From positions 1 to 64,000 of the forward strand of contig NZ_BNBI01000002.1 of NCBI RefSeq assembly GCF_014655295.1: 64,000 bases of DNA, in the 5' to 3' direction. The notes beneath the pieces are model-generated. The model was not told the DNA's origin. It made no database searches and saw nothing but the letters and a program-made list of their open reading frames with translations. Shown here piece after piece: positions 26,822-36,721 of the stretch (its first letter is position 1; every line of letters starts with the position of its first letter). The translations under genes were made by a program, and so were the position numbers. The stretch comes from Streptomyces fumanus. Its GTDB lineage: Bacteria > Actinomycetota > Actinomycetes > Streptomycetales > Streptomycetaceae.

Positions 26822-27481
26822 TCAGACGGTCACGCCCTGCGCGCGCAGGAAGGCGACCGGGTCGACGGCCGAGCCGTAGTTCGGGGTGGTACGGATCTCG
26901 AAGTGCAGGTGCGGGCCGCTGGAGTTGCCGGTGTTGCCGGAGGCGGCGATGTGCTGGCCGGTCTTGACGACCTGGCCGACCTTGACGTCGATCCGCGACA
27001 GGTGCGCGTACTGGGAGTACGTGCCGTTGCCGTGCTTGATGACGATGGCGTTGCCGTAGGCGGGGCCGTCGCCGGCGCCGTTGCCGCCGGCCTTGACGAC
27101 GGTGCCGCCGTGGGCGGCCATCACGTTGGTGCCGATCGGGACGGCGAAGTCCTGGCCGCTGTGCTTGTGCGACCACATGCCGCCGGCCTGGTTGAAGGTG
27201 GCGCTGAGCTTGTAGCTCTTGACCGGGTCGATCCAGGAGGCGGCCTTCTTCTTGGCAGCGGCCTGGACGGCCTTGTCGGCCTTGGCGGCCTTCGCCTGGG
27301 CCGCGGCCTGCGCCTGCACGGCGCTCGCGACGCCGGTGGCGCTGGAGGCCGCCGTGGTGTCGGCGGCGGCCGCGACCCCGGCTCCCAGTGCGACCGAGGC
27401 GCCCATACCGGCGGCCAGGACCGCGGCGCGGGTGCGCAGAGTGGTCGGACGGGGGAAACGGGGCGTGACACGCGAAGACAT
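26822..27481 (-). CDS. Secreted M23-family peptidase
   Basis: A 219-residue exported peptidoglycan hydrolase-like protein. It has a signal peptide (TRAAVLAAGMGASVALGAG, cleavage likely near AAAAD), an Ala/Lys-rich helical stretch (about 40-80) and a C-terminal M23 (LytM) domain. All zinc ligands are present: H in SHKHSGQDFAV with its Asp, and HLHFEI. The domain ends at the C-terminus, VDPVAFLRAQG. The ATG at 27481 follows GAGGTTCGT; the longer frame to 27649 reads through the leader. It cleaves wall cross-links, probably in growth or spore formation. Confidence 0.9.
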   Translation of the reverse strand: MSSRVTPRFPRPTTLRTRAAVLAAGMGASVALGAGVAAAADTTAASSATGVASAVQAQAAAQAKAAKADKAVQAAAKKKAASWIDPVKSYKLSATFNQAGGMWSHKHSGQDFAVPIGTNVMAAHGGTVVKAGGNGAGDGPAYGNAIVIKHGNGTYSQYAHLSRIDVKVGQVVKTGQHIAASGNTGNSSGPHLHFEIRTTPNYGSAVDPVAFLRAQGVTV

Positions 27482-27923
27482 ACGAACCTCATGGGGACGG
27501 GTGCAAAGGAAAGCCCCTCCGACGCACAGACACTCGCCGGGCGGGCTCCACCTTGGTAACCCGAAGGGACGTATGGGCACAAAGGTGTGACGTACGACGA
27601 TATGTAGTACTTGACCGTGAAACCACTCATCCCTCAACAGTCCTGTCATTCAGGACAAAGGAGGTCAGAGGCCCAGGCAAGTCCGCTACGCCGTGCCCGA
27701 TAAGCCCGTTTTCGCAGCTCTCGTCCCAGCGACTATTCCGGGTAGTACCCCCCGAATCCCCTGTGCGGCATGTCACCGGGACCCCCCGTCGGGGCCCGCC
27801 GGAATGTGACGGGGGCTACGCGCTCACTACCGGCCGGTAACCCGTCCGTTCCTCTCCCGCCACCCGTGCCCACGAGCATGTCCTCGTCAAGCAGCAGCGC
27901 CCGGACGGGAGAGGACACCCCCC
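27482..27923. other. Divergent intergenic region, possible long leader
   Basis: A gap of about 440 bp between the M23 peptidase and HAD phosphatase genes. The 120 bp before the M23 start (minus strand) has pairable segments around CGGAGGGGCTTTCCTTTGCACCCG and could form a structured leader. A compact hairpin-forming CCCTTCGGG lies at 27562-27570. No gene was seen. Confidence 0.4.
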
Positions 27924-28556
27924 ATGAACAGACGCCCCTGGCTGCGCCGGATCTCCGTGAGCGCGGTCTCCGCGGCGGCTCTCGTCGCCCTCGCCGCACC
28001 GGCCGAGGCGGCGACGGCGGGGCCCGCGGCGGCCCCCACGACCGCCGCCGCGGCCGCCGCGGACGTCGACTACGCCACCTGGCAGCGCGACTGCCGCGCC
28101 GTGATGGACCAGGCCCTGCCCTATCTCAAGGAACGCATCGCGGACACCGCGCCGGGCGAGAAGCAGGCCCTTGTCCTCGACGTGGACAACACCGCCCTGG
28201 AGACCGACTTCGGCTTCAGCTTCCCGCAGCCCGCCAACCGGCCGGTGCTGGAGGCCGCCCAGTACGCGCAGGACCACGGCGTCGCGGTGTTCTTCGTGAC
28301 GGCCCGCCCGGGCATCATCGCCTCGGCGACCGAGTACAACCTCGACCGGGTCGGCTACGAGGTCGCCGGCCTGCACGTACGGGGCTTCCTGGACCTGTTC
28401 AAGAACGTCGCCGACTACAAGACCGCGCAGCGCGCCGCCATCGAGTCGCGCGGTTACACGATCATCGCCAACATCGGCAACAGCGCCACCGACCTGTCGG
28501 GCGGCCACGCCGAGAAGACGTTCAAACTGCCGGACTACGACGGCCAGTTGTCCTGA
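27924..28556 (+). CDS. Secreted HAD-family acid phosphatase
   Basis: A 210-residue exported phosphatase of the HAD superfamily, class B-like acid phosphatase family. The signal peptide runs to about AAPAEAA. The catalytic motif I is LVLDVDNTALETD (nucleophile Asp and the +2 Asp), motif II is FFVTARPG, motif III is KTAQRAAIESRGY with its Lys, and motif IV is IGNSATDLSGG. Substrates are probably phosphomonoesters outside the cell. The ATG has GAGAGGA upstream. A strong terminator follows. Confidence 0.88.
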   Translation: MNRRPWLRRISVSAVSAAALVALAAPAEAATAGPAAAPTTAAAAAADVDYATWQRDCRAVMDQALPYLKERIADTAPGEKQALVLDVDNTALETDFGFSFPQPANRPVLEAAQYAQDHGVAVFFVTARPGIIASATEYNLDRVGYEVAGLHVRGFLDLFKNVADYKTAQRAAIESRGYTIIANIGNSATDLSGGHAEKTFKLPDYDGQLS

Positions 28557-28580
28557 CCGCCCGTACCCGGGCAGACGGAA

Positions 28581-28610
28581 GGGGCCGGTGCTCCACTGAG
28601 CACCGGCCCC
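28581..28610. terminator. Bidirectional terminator hairpin
   Basis: A perfect 13-bp stem, GGGGCCGGTGCTC paired with GAGCACCGGCCCC, around a 4-nt loop. It lies between the convergent HAD phosphatase gene and clpC. Confidence 0.9.
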
Positions 28611-28624
28611 TCACGTGTCGAGGC

Positions 28625-31150
<2,526 letters not shown>

Positions 31151-31580
31151 CGTTAATCGCTCCTCAGAGCGGTCAGGCAGTAAGGGGAACTTCCCCTCCC
31201 TGTCCTTCCGCAGCTTAGTCCCGCAAGCGGGGACCGCTCATTCCAACTGCCGACACCGTCGATGGCCTCCTGACCCGCAACGCCGACATCTGCCTCAACC
31301 CGATGGTGCGAGACGATGTTCCCGCAGGCCAGGCACTTACCCCAGTCGCCAGTACGCCGATGGCGAACGTGAGACGGCCTTTCCTGCGTGTCGCCCCCTC
31401 CCACTAGGGATGTCTTACCCGCTGGGACGGACGGTCCATGCCGCGCACCCCCGTTCCCTCCGCTACGGGCGAACAACCTTGCACCTCCCCGTGCCCCTGC
31501 GCGCCCCCGTGACCTACACCCTCAGTAGTCACAGAGGCACTGAGCGTAACTCAACGGGCCCGGGAGCGGTTGCACTTGGC
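31151..31580. other. clpC promoter region, no clear gene
   Basis: About 430 bp between clpC (leftward) and the SCO3374-family gene (rightward). The right half has no obvious structure. A minus-strand frame at 31153-31476 contains a CLACGN segment, but overlaps the clpC leader and its start region; I do not call it a gene. Confidence 0.5.
31183..31234. promoter_or_regulatory. Two inverted repeats upstream of clpC
   Basis: AGGGGAA-C-TTCCCCT at 31183-31197 is a perfect 15-bp palindrome, 33-47 bp before the clpC start. GTCCCGC and GCGGGGAC at 31218-31234 form a second, slightly imperfect dyad. Either could bind a heat-shock or ClgR-type regulator. Neither matches the HAIR or CtsR sites I know. 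Confidence 0.45.
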
Positions 31581-32198
31581 ATGGTGCGCGCCCCCCTCGC
31601 CCCCTTCGCTCCGCTCCCGTTCCCCGCCCCGCGCCGCCCGCCCGGAGCGGACGGCCGCTGGGAGCGGGCACGGCGGTGGTACGAGGACGCGCTCGGCTGG
31701 GAGACCGCGCCGGGGGCGCCGGTACGCCTGCGCACGGGCGTCGGCTTCGATGTGCTGGACGTGCCGGCCGAGGCCGGGCACGCGGCCCTCGGGCGGCTTC
31801 CGGCGGGCTTCCCGGTGGCGCTGCGGGGCGACCGGATGCTGCTGCTGGTGGCCGCGGGCGGCGCGGAGGAGCTGCCGGGGCTGCTGGAGTGGCTGGAGTG
31901 GGGCTCGCTGGAGCTCGGCCTGCGGGCGGTCGGCGCGGGCGGTCTGATCGACGCGCCGCTGCCCGCCGGGCCCGGGGCACCGGCGGTGCCGGGCGGTTCG
32001 CAGGGGGCCGCCGTGTGGCTGCGGCCCCCCGAGCCGGGGCGCGGGGCCGGGGCCTCGCTGCCGACGCTGTCGGCCATGGGGGGCGAGCGGGTCGCCCCCG
32101 GTCTCGTACGGCTGGTCGGCACGGTGGCGACGGAGTGCCACCGTGTCCGGCTGCGGCGGGCGTGCGGGCGTCCGGCTCCGCGTCCTGGGCGCCCGTAG
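31581..32198 (+). CDS. SCO3374-family protein
   Basis: A 205-residue protein that matches, as I recall it, the SCO3374 family found beside clpC and lsr2 in streptomycetes. The central part (WYEDALGWET, then VGFDVLDVPAEAGHAAL and GDRMLLLVAAG) resembles the N-terminal half of bifunctional DNA primase/polymerase domains, but the catalytic metal-binding residues are not evident, so activity is doubtful. The C-terminus is Arg-rich. The ATG at 31581 lacks a good ribosome binding site. Function unknown. Confidence 0.65.
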   Translation: MVRAPLAPFAPLPFPAPRRPPGADGRWERARRWYEDALGWETAPGAPVRLRTGVGFDVLDVPAEAGHAALGRLPAGFPVALRGDRMLLLVAAGGAEELPGLLEWLEWGSLELGLRAVGAGGLIDAPLPAGPGAPAVPGGSQGAAVWLRPPEPGRGAGASLPTLSAMGGERVAPGLVRLVGTVATECHRVRLRRACGRPAPRPGRP

Positions 32199-32230
32199 CC
32201 CGCGGCGGTCCGGGAGAACCGGCCCGACGA

Positions 32231-32569
32231 TCAGCCGTTGGCCTTCTCGTACGCCTCGCGGATGGAGGCGGGGACCCGGCCGCGGTCGTTGACCTCGTAG
32301 CCGTTCTCCTTCGCCCAGGCGCGGATGGCCGCGGTGTCCTGGCTGCCGCCGCCGGAAGAAGCGCGCGCCTTGCCCCGGCCGCCGGAAGCACGGCCCCCGG
32401 TACGGCGGCCGCCCTTCACGTAAGGCTCGAGAAGGCCGCGGAGCTTGTCCGCATTGGCGGTGGTGAGATCGATCTCGTACGTCTTCCCGTCCAACGCGAA
32501 CGTCACGGTCTCGTCCGCCTCGCCGCCGTCGAGGTCATCGACAAGAAGGACCTGAACCTTCTGTGCCAC
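32231..32569 (-). CDS. lsr2: Nucleoid-associated protein Lsr2
   Basis: An H-NS-like protein that bridges and silences AT-rich DNA, 112 residues. The N-terminal dimerisation domain (QKVQVLLVDDLDGGEADETV) is followed by a Gly/Arg/Ser linker and the C-terminal DNA-binding domain, whose minor-groove hook is NDRGRVP (family RGR core). It starts with GTG, with AAAGGAAAT upstream. In Streptomyces Lsr2 silences antibiotic clusters and acquired DNA. A promoter with an embedded palindrome lies about 70 bp upstream. Confidence 0.96.
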   Translation of the reverse strand: MAQKVQVLLVDDLDGGEADETVTFALDGKTYEIDLTTANADKLRGLLEPYVKGGRRTGGRASGGRGKARASSGGGSQDTAAIRAWAKENGYEVNDRGRVPASIREAYEKANG

Positions 32570-32635
32570 CGGATTTCCTTTCATCGATAACTGAGGGATC
32601 GGGGTCCGCCGGCGTCCGCCGTATCGCCGTCCCCT

Positions 32636-32657
32636 GTTATATGCAGTACTGCAGTAC
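32636..32657 (-). promoter_or_regulatory. lsr2 promoter -10 and palindrome
   Basis: On the minus strand TATAAC (32636-32641) is a good -10 box. Directly upstream lies GTACTGCAGTAC (32646-32657), a perfect 12-bp palindrome overlapping a second one, TGCAGTACTGCA (32642-32653). The dyad sits in the spacer between -35 and -10, where a bound protein would repress. Confidence 0.5.
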
Positions 32658-32767
32658 GTCGGAAAGCAAACCGCTTTTGCCGGGAAAACACAAACCCTTG
32701 GAGGGAACCCGCAGCCCCGCACCGGCCCGGAAAGATGCGCGTTTCGGACATAGGGCACCTGCGGCGA

Positions 32768-33301
32768 TCACAGATGCAGAAGCATCCGGCTGTTGCCCAA
32801 GGTGTTCGGTTTCACTCGTTCGAGACCGAGGAACTCCGCGACGCCCTCGTCATAGGAACGGAGCAGCTCCGCGTAGACATCGGTGTCAACCGGTGTCTCG
32901 CCGATCTCCACGAAGCCGTGCTTGGCGAAGAAGTCCACTTCGAAGGTCAGGCAGAAAACCCGGCGAACGCCGAGCCAGCGGGCGGTCTCCAGCAACTTGT
33001 CCAGCAACTGGTGGCCGACGCCGGCGCCCTTGAGGCCGGGCTTCACCGCGAGAGTGCGCACTTCGGCGAGGTCTTCCCACATGACGTGCAGCGCGCCGCA
33101 GCCGACGACCTCGGCGTTGTCGTCCCGTTCCGCGACCCAGAACTCCTGGATGTCCTCGTAAAGCGTCACCATCGCTTTGTCGAGCAGGATGCCGTCCCGT
33201 ACGTAGGCGTCGAGGAGTCGGCGGACGGCCGGGACATCCCTGGTGCGGGCGCGGCGGACGGTGATGGCTTTTGCGGTGACTTCGGGGCGCACTGCTGACA
33301 T
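32768..33301 (-). CDS. argA: N-acetylglutamate synthase, short GNAT type
   Basis: A 177-residue GNAT-fold acetyltransferase matching the short actinobacterial N-acetylglutamate synthase (like Mycobacterium Rv2747), which starts arginine synthesis by acetylating glutamate with acetyl-CoA. Conserved parts are TVRRARTRDVPAVRRLLD, LYEDIQEFWVAE, VRTLAVKPGLKGAGVGHQLL (the acetyl-CoA site) and VFCLTFEVDFFAKHGF. The amino-acid-kinase domain of classical ArgA is absent. No arginine genes are adjacent. The start lies six bases after a -10-like TAGCGT. Confidence 0.85.
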   Translation of the reverse strand: MSAVRPEVTAKAITVRRARTRDVPAVRRLLDAYVRDGILLDKAMVTLYEDIQEFWVAERDDNAEVVGCGALHVMWEDLAEVRTLAVKPGLKGAGVGHQLLDKLLETARWLGVRRVFCLTFEVDFFAKHGFVEIGETPVDTDVYAELLRSYDEGVAEFLGLERVKPNTLGNSRMLLHL

Positions 33302-33307
33302 GAGCGG

Positions 33308-33313
33308 ACGCTA
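33308..33313 (-). promoter_or_regulatory. -10-like TAGCGT, leaderless start
   Basis: TAGCGT on the minus strand, six bases before the ATG at 33301; no ribosome binding site between. Confidence 0.45.
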
Positions 33314-33754
33314 TCGCCCGCCGGTGTCCGGCGTGGAGTCGGGGTTCTGCGGCTCGGGGGTTTCCGGGCCCTGGACGATGCGGACGGCATCTCTGAGGGC
33401 CAGCCGCTGTTCCTCGCTCATCATCCCGAAGAAGGCGACCAGGGCGGCAGCCGGGTTGTCACTCTGCGACCACGCGTCGTTCATCAGCGCGGCGGCGTAG
33501 GCGGCGCGGGTGGAGACCGCCTCATATCGATAGGCCCGGCCTTCCGCCTCGCGGCGGACCCAGCCCTTCTGGTGGAGATTGTCCAGGACGGTCATCACGG
33601 TGGTGTACGCGATCGACCGTTCCTGCTGCAGATCTTCCAGGACTTCCCGAACGGTCACCGGGCGGTTCCACTTCCACACCCTCGTCATGACCGCGTCTTC
33701 GAGTTCTCCCAATGGGCGAGGCACCCTCAGCACGATACTGGGAGATTCCGGCAA
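33311..33754 (-). CDS. BlaI/MecI-family transcriptional regulator
   Basis: A winged-helix repressor of the BlaI/MecI/CopY family, at most 147 residues. Typical parts are LGELEDAVMTRVWKWNRPVTVREVL, SIAYTTVMTVLDNLHQKGWVRRE and AYRYEAVSTRAAYAAALM. In other bacteria such regulators pair with an M56 BlaR1-type protease; none is nearby, so its signal is unknown. The start is uncertain: TTG at 33754 has no ribosome binding site, and GTG codons at 33733 and 33724 are possible. Its stop codon overlaps the promoter box of the acetyltransferase gene. Confidence 0.85.
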   Translation of the reverse strand: MPESPSIVLRVPRPLGELEDAVMTRVWKWNRPVTVREVLEDLQQERSIAYTTVMTVLDNLHQKGWVRREAEGRAYRYEAVSTRAAYAAALMNDAWSQSDNPAAALVAFFGMMSEEQRLALRDAVRIVQGPETPEPQNPDSTPDTGGR

Positions 33755-33851
33755 GGGCGTGCCGAAGCGGGCCGGATGCGCGGATTCGCGGGCGAATGGG
33801 GTGGGGACGGGGTGAAAGGGGCGGGGCGGGGGGCGGGGCCGCCCCGGGGGG

Positions 33852-34034
33852 TCAGGCGTCGGTGGTGGGGGTGCCGGCCTGGCGGGTGCGCTCCGCCCGG
33901 GCCAGGGCGGCGTCCACGACCGCGTCCTCCTTGGCCTTGTTGGCGCCGCCCTGGGTCTTCACGATCACCCTGATCACGGCGATGAACAGCACGGCCATGA
34001 CGACCGGGGGCAGCAGCGCGGAGACGTAGTCCAT
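33852..34034 (-). CDS. Small single-pass membrane protein
   Basis: Sixty residues: one membrane helix near the N-terminus (LLPPVVMAVLFIAVIRVIV) and a charged, Ala-rich helical tail. No family recognised. The reading is supported by a -10-like TACTCT six bases before the ATG, a stop just before the BlaI-type gene region, and a plausible membrane topology. Confidence 0.65.
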   Translation of the reverse strand: MDYVSALLPPVVMAVLFIAVIRVIVKTQGGANKAKEDAVVDAALARAERTRQAGTPTTDA

Positions 34035-34040
34035 GGCTCC

Positions 34041-34046
34041 AGAGTA
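34041..34046 (-). promoter_or_regulatory. -10-like TACTCT, leaderless start
   Basis: TACTCT on the minus strand, six bases before the ATG at 34034. Confidence 0.4.
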
Positions 34047-34060
34047 GCCACCGGGTCCGG

Positions 34061-34822
34061 TCAGCCCGCGGCGAGGTGCTGCCCCGGGGTGGCGGGCCGC
34101 GCGGCGGGCTTGCGGCGGGGGAAGACCTCGCCGGGGGTGGGGACGGGGCGCTTGGGGGCGGGGGGCCGGGGGGCCGGTTCGCGGGCGGGCTGCTTGTCCG
34201 GCTGCGGGGCGGGGCGCTGGGCGGCTGTGGGCGTCGCTGGGGCCGGGGCCGTGGGGGTGGTGGTGGGTGTGGCTGGGGCTGGGACCGTTTGGGTGGCGGT
34301 GGCGGTGGCGGTGACCGTGGCCGCGGGGCGGGGGGCGGTGCGGCCGCCGGGGAGGGCCTGGAGGAGGCGGGTGCGGGCGGCGGGGACGGTGGGGGTGGGG
34401 CCGGCCGGGGTGACTGGGGTAGCTGAGGTGATCGGGGTGGCCGGCGGGAGCGGGGGCGTGGGGCGGCAGCGGGTCAGGAGGGCGGCGGCGGTGGGGTTGC
34501 CGCTCAGGGCCCGCAGGGCGGCGAGGTCGTCGCGGTGCGGGCGGTGGCCGGCGCACAGGGCCTCGTCCAGGAGCGTGAGGTAGCCGGCGGCGGTGCCGGG
34601 GAGGGCGGCGCGGTACCGGGCCAGGTCCGCCAGCAGGAAGGCACGCAGCCGGGCGCTCTCCCGCGCCGCCTCGTCGAGGGACTCGGCCAGGCGGCGGCAG
34701 TCCTGGGCGTCCTCGGCGGAGACGGGGCTGGGGTTCAGGGCGTGGGCGAGGGCGCGGCGGAGCACACGCAGCTCCTCCGCACCGAACGCCAGGCCGCCGC
34801 GGGATCCGTAGGGCGTGGGCAT
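34061..34822 (-). CDS. Hypothetical protein with Pro/Thr-rich tail
   Basis: A 253-residue protein of unknown function. The first 125 residues look like an ordered helical domain (LRVLRRALAHALNPSPVS, then RLRAFLLADLARYRAALPG and LTLLDEALCAGHRPHRDDLAAL). The rest is low-complexity Pro, Ala and Thr with short basic patches. No signal peptide. The ATG at 34822 was chosen over 34888 because a -10-like TATCGT lies six bases upstream of it. Confidence 0.7.
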   Translation of the reverse strand: MPTPYGSRGGLAFGAEELRVLRRALAHALNPSPVSAEDAQDCRRLAESLDEAARESARLRAFLLADLARYRAALPGTAAGYLTLLDEALCAGHRPHRDDLAALRALSGNPTAAALLTRCRPTPPLPPATPITSATPVTPAGPTPTVPAARTRLLQALPGGRTAPRPAATVTATATATQTVPAPATPTTTPTAPAPATPTAAQRPAPQPDKQPAREPAPRPPAPKRPVPTPGEVFPRRKPAARPATPGQHLAAG

Positions 34823-34828
34823 GGGGCG

Positions 34829-34834
34829 ACGATA
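34829..34834 (-). promoter_or_regulatory. -10-like TATCGT, leaderless start
   Basis: TATCGT on the minus strand, six bases before the ATG at 34822. Confidence 0.4.
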
Positions 34835-34931
34835 CGCGCTAATCAGACAAACCATGCCCGGTTGCCGGGCGTGGCGCGGAGGTGCCACTCCGGTGGGGGT
34901 GCGGGCCTCCGCGCGGTGGGTGGGTCGGGGG

Positions 34932-35729
34932 TCAGAGGCGGGAGACGTTGCGGGCGTAGACGAGGCGGAGGCCGATCAGGGTGAGCCAGGGTTCGTGCTC
35001 GTCGATGACCGAGGATTCGCCGAGGACCATCGGGGCGAGGCCGCCCGTCGCGATGACCGTGACGTCCCCGGGGTCGTCGGCCAGCTCGCGGGCCATGCGG
35101 CTGACGACCCCGTCGACCTGGCCGGCGAACCCGTACACGATGCCCGCCTGCATCGCCTCGACCGTGTTCTTGCCGATGACGCTGCGCGGCCGGGCCACCT
35201 CGATCTTGCGGAGCTGGGCGCCCTTGACGCCGAGTGCCTCCACGGAGATCTCGATGCCGGGCGCGATGACCCCGCCGACGTACTCCCCGCGCGCGGAGAC
35301 CGCGTCGAACGTGGTCGCCGTGCCGAAGTCGACGACGATCGCGGGGCCGCCGTAGAGGTCGACCGCGGCGACCGCGTTGATGATGCGGTCCGCGCCGACC
35401 TCCTTGGGGTTGTCGGTGAGGATCGGGACGCCGGTCTTGACGCCCGGTTCGACGAGGACCGCGGGGACGTCGCCGTAGTAGCGGCGGGTGACCTCGCGCA
35501 GCTCGTGCAGGACCGAGGGGACGGTGGCGCAGATGGCGATGCCGTCGATGCCGTCGCCGAGTTCGTCGCCGAGCAGGGGGTGCATGCCCATCAGGCCCTG
35601 GAGGAGGACCGCCAGCTCGTCGGCGGTGCGGCGCGCGTCCGTGGAGATGCGCCAGTGTTCGACGATCTCCTCGCCGTCGAACAGACCGAGGACGGTGTGG
35701 GTGTTGCCTACGTCGATCGTCAGCAGCAT
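34932..35729 (-). CDS. coaX: Type III pantothenate kinase
   Basis: Phosphorylates pantothenate, the first step of coenzyme A synthesis, using the CoaX fold. The 265 residues have the ATP-binding start LLTIDVGNTHTVLGLFDG, the pantothenate motif NPKEVGADRIINAVAA, the phosphate motif VVDFGTATTFDAV and GGVIAPGIEIS. It follows nadC by 11 bp on the same strand and closes the operon. The ATG at 35729 is at the family N-terminus. Together with panC it links pantothenate production to its use. Confidence 0.96.
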   Translation of the reverse strand: MLLTIDVGNTHTVLGLFDGEEIVEHWRISTDARRTADELAVLLQGLMGMHPLLGDELGDGIDGIAICATVPSVLHELREVTRRYYGDVPAVLVEPGVKTGVPILTDNPKEVGADRIINAVAAVDLYGGPAIVVDFGTATTFDAVSARGEYVGGVIAPGIEISVEALGVKGAQLRKIEVARPRSVIGKNTVEAMQAGIVYGFAGQVDGVVSRMARELADDPGDVTVIATGGLAPMVLGESSVIDEHEPWLTLIGLRLVYARNVSRL

Positions 35730-35740
35730 GGGTGTTCCGC

Positions 35741-36721
35741 CTACTCCGCCGCTCGCAGGTCCAGGCCGATGTCCAGGATCGGGGAGCTGTGGGTGAGGGC
35801 TCCCACGGCGAGGTAGTCGACGCCCGTGTCGGCGTACGCCTTGGCGTTGTCCAGGGTGAGCCGGCCGGACGCCTCCAGGGCGGCGCGGCCGTCCACCAGG
35901 GCGACGGCCTCCGCGCACTCGCCCGGGGTGAAGTTGTCCAGCAGGATCAGGTCGGCGCCGGCGTCGAGGACCTCGCGGAGCTGGTGCAGGGTGTCGACCT
36001 CCACCTCGATGGGGACGTCGGGGAAGCGGTCGCGGACCGCCTGGAAGGCCGCGGCGACGCCGCCCGCGGCGACCACGTGGTTGTCCTTGACCAGGGCCGC
36101 GTCGGAGAGGGACATGCGGTGGTTGACGCCGCCGCCGCAGCGGACCGCGAACTTCTCCAGGCTGCGCAGGCCGGGGGTGGTCTTGCGGGTGTCGCGGACC
36201 TTGGCCTTCGTGCCGTCCAGGGCGTCCGCCCACGCGCGCGTGGCGGTGGCGATGCCGGACAGGCGGCACAGCAGGTTCAGGGCGCTGCGTTCGGCGGTGA
36301 GCAGGTCGCGGGTGCGGGTGGTGACGGACAGGAGCTTCTGGCCGGGTTCGATCCGGTCGCCGTCCGCCACATGGCGTTCGACCTCGAACTCGTCCGTGCA
36401 GACCACCGAGAGGACCGCCTCGGCGACGCGCAGGCCCGCCACCACGCCGGCCTCGCGGGCGGTGAAGTCGGCGGTGGCGACCGCGTCCTCGGGGATCGTC
36501 GCGACCGTCGTCACGTCCACGCCGTGGGCGAGGTCCTCCTGGAGGGCGACGTTGGCGATGTCCTCGACCTCGACGGGGTCGAGGCCGGCGTCGGTGAGGA
36601 GCTGGGCGAGCGCGGGGTCGAGACCGCACTCCAGGTACTCCTCGCCGGCGCCGCAGGCGCAGTCGTCGCCGCAGCCTCCGTCGGAGGCGAGGGGAAGGTC
36701 GTGGGTGCTCACGTCGGTCAC
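35741..36721 (-). CDS. nadC: Nicotinate-nucleotide pyrophosphorylase (carboxylating)
   Basis: Converts quinolinate and PRPP to nicotinate mononucleotide in de novo NAD synthesis. The 326-residue protein has the substrate-site motifs TRKTTPGLR, CGGGVNHRMSLSDAALVKDNH and EVEVDTLHQL. The C-terminal SLTLDN-like end is ASGRLTLDNAKAY. An N-terminal extension of about 35 residues is rich in Cys and acidic residues (GGCGDDCACGAG), not needed in other species. The GTG at 36721 overlaps the nadB stop by 4 bp and follows CAGGAGCA. Confidence 0.95.
   Translation of the reverse strand: MTDVSTHDLPLASDGGCGDDCACGAGEEYLECGLDPALAQLLTDAGLDPVEVEDIANVALQEDLAHGVDVTTVATIPEDAVATADFTAREAGVVAGLRVAEAVLSVVCTDEFEVERHVADGDRIEPGQKLLSVTTRTRDLLTAERSALNLLCRLSGIATATRAWADALDGTKAKVRDTRKTTPGLRSLEKFAVRCGGGVNHRMSLSDAALVKDNHVVAAGGVAAAFQAVRDRFPDVPIEVEVDTLHQLREVLDAGADLILLDNFTPGECAEAVALVDGRAALEASGRLTLDNAKAYADTGVDYLAVGALTHSSPILDIGLDLRAAE

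Noticed and set aside
27482..27640. c-di-AMP (ydaO) riboswitch before the M23 peptidase gene
   Set aside because: Wall hydrolase genes in Streptomyces can carry this riboswitch and the leader has a loosely similar AGGGGC..UUUCC..GCACCCG stretch, but the diagnostic GCUAACCUC-like 3' block and required stems could not be found by eye. A covariance search with the ydaO model would decide.
31153..31476. Minus-strand frame with a CLACGN motif
   Set aside because: It overlaps the clpC leader and the two palindromes and has no ribosome binding site. The CxxC could be chance in GC-rich DNA.
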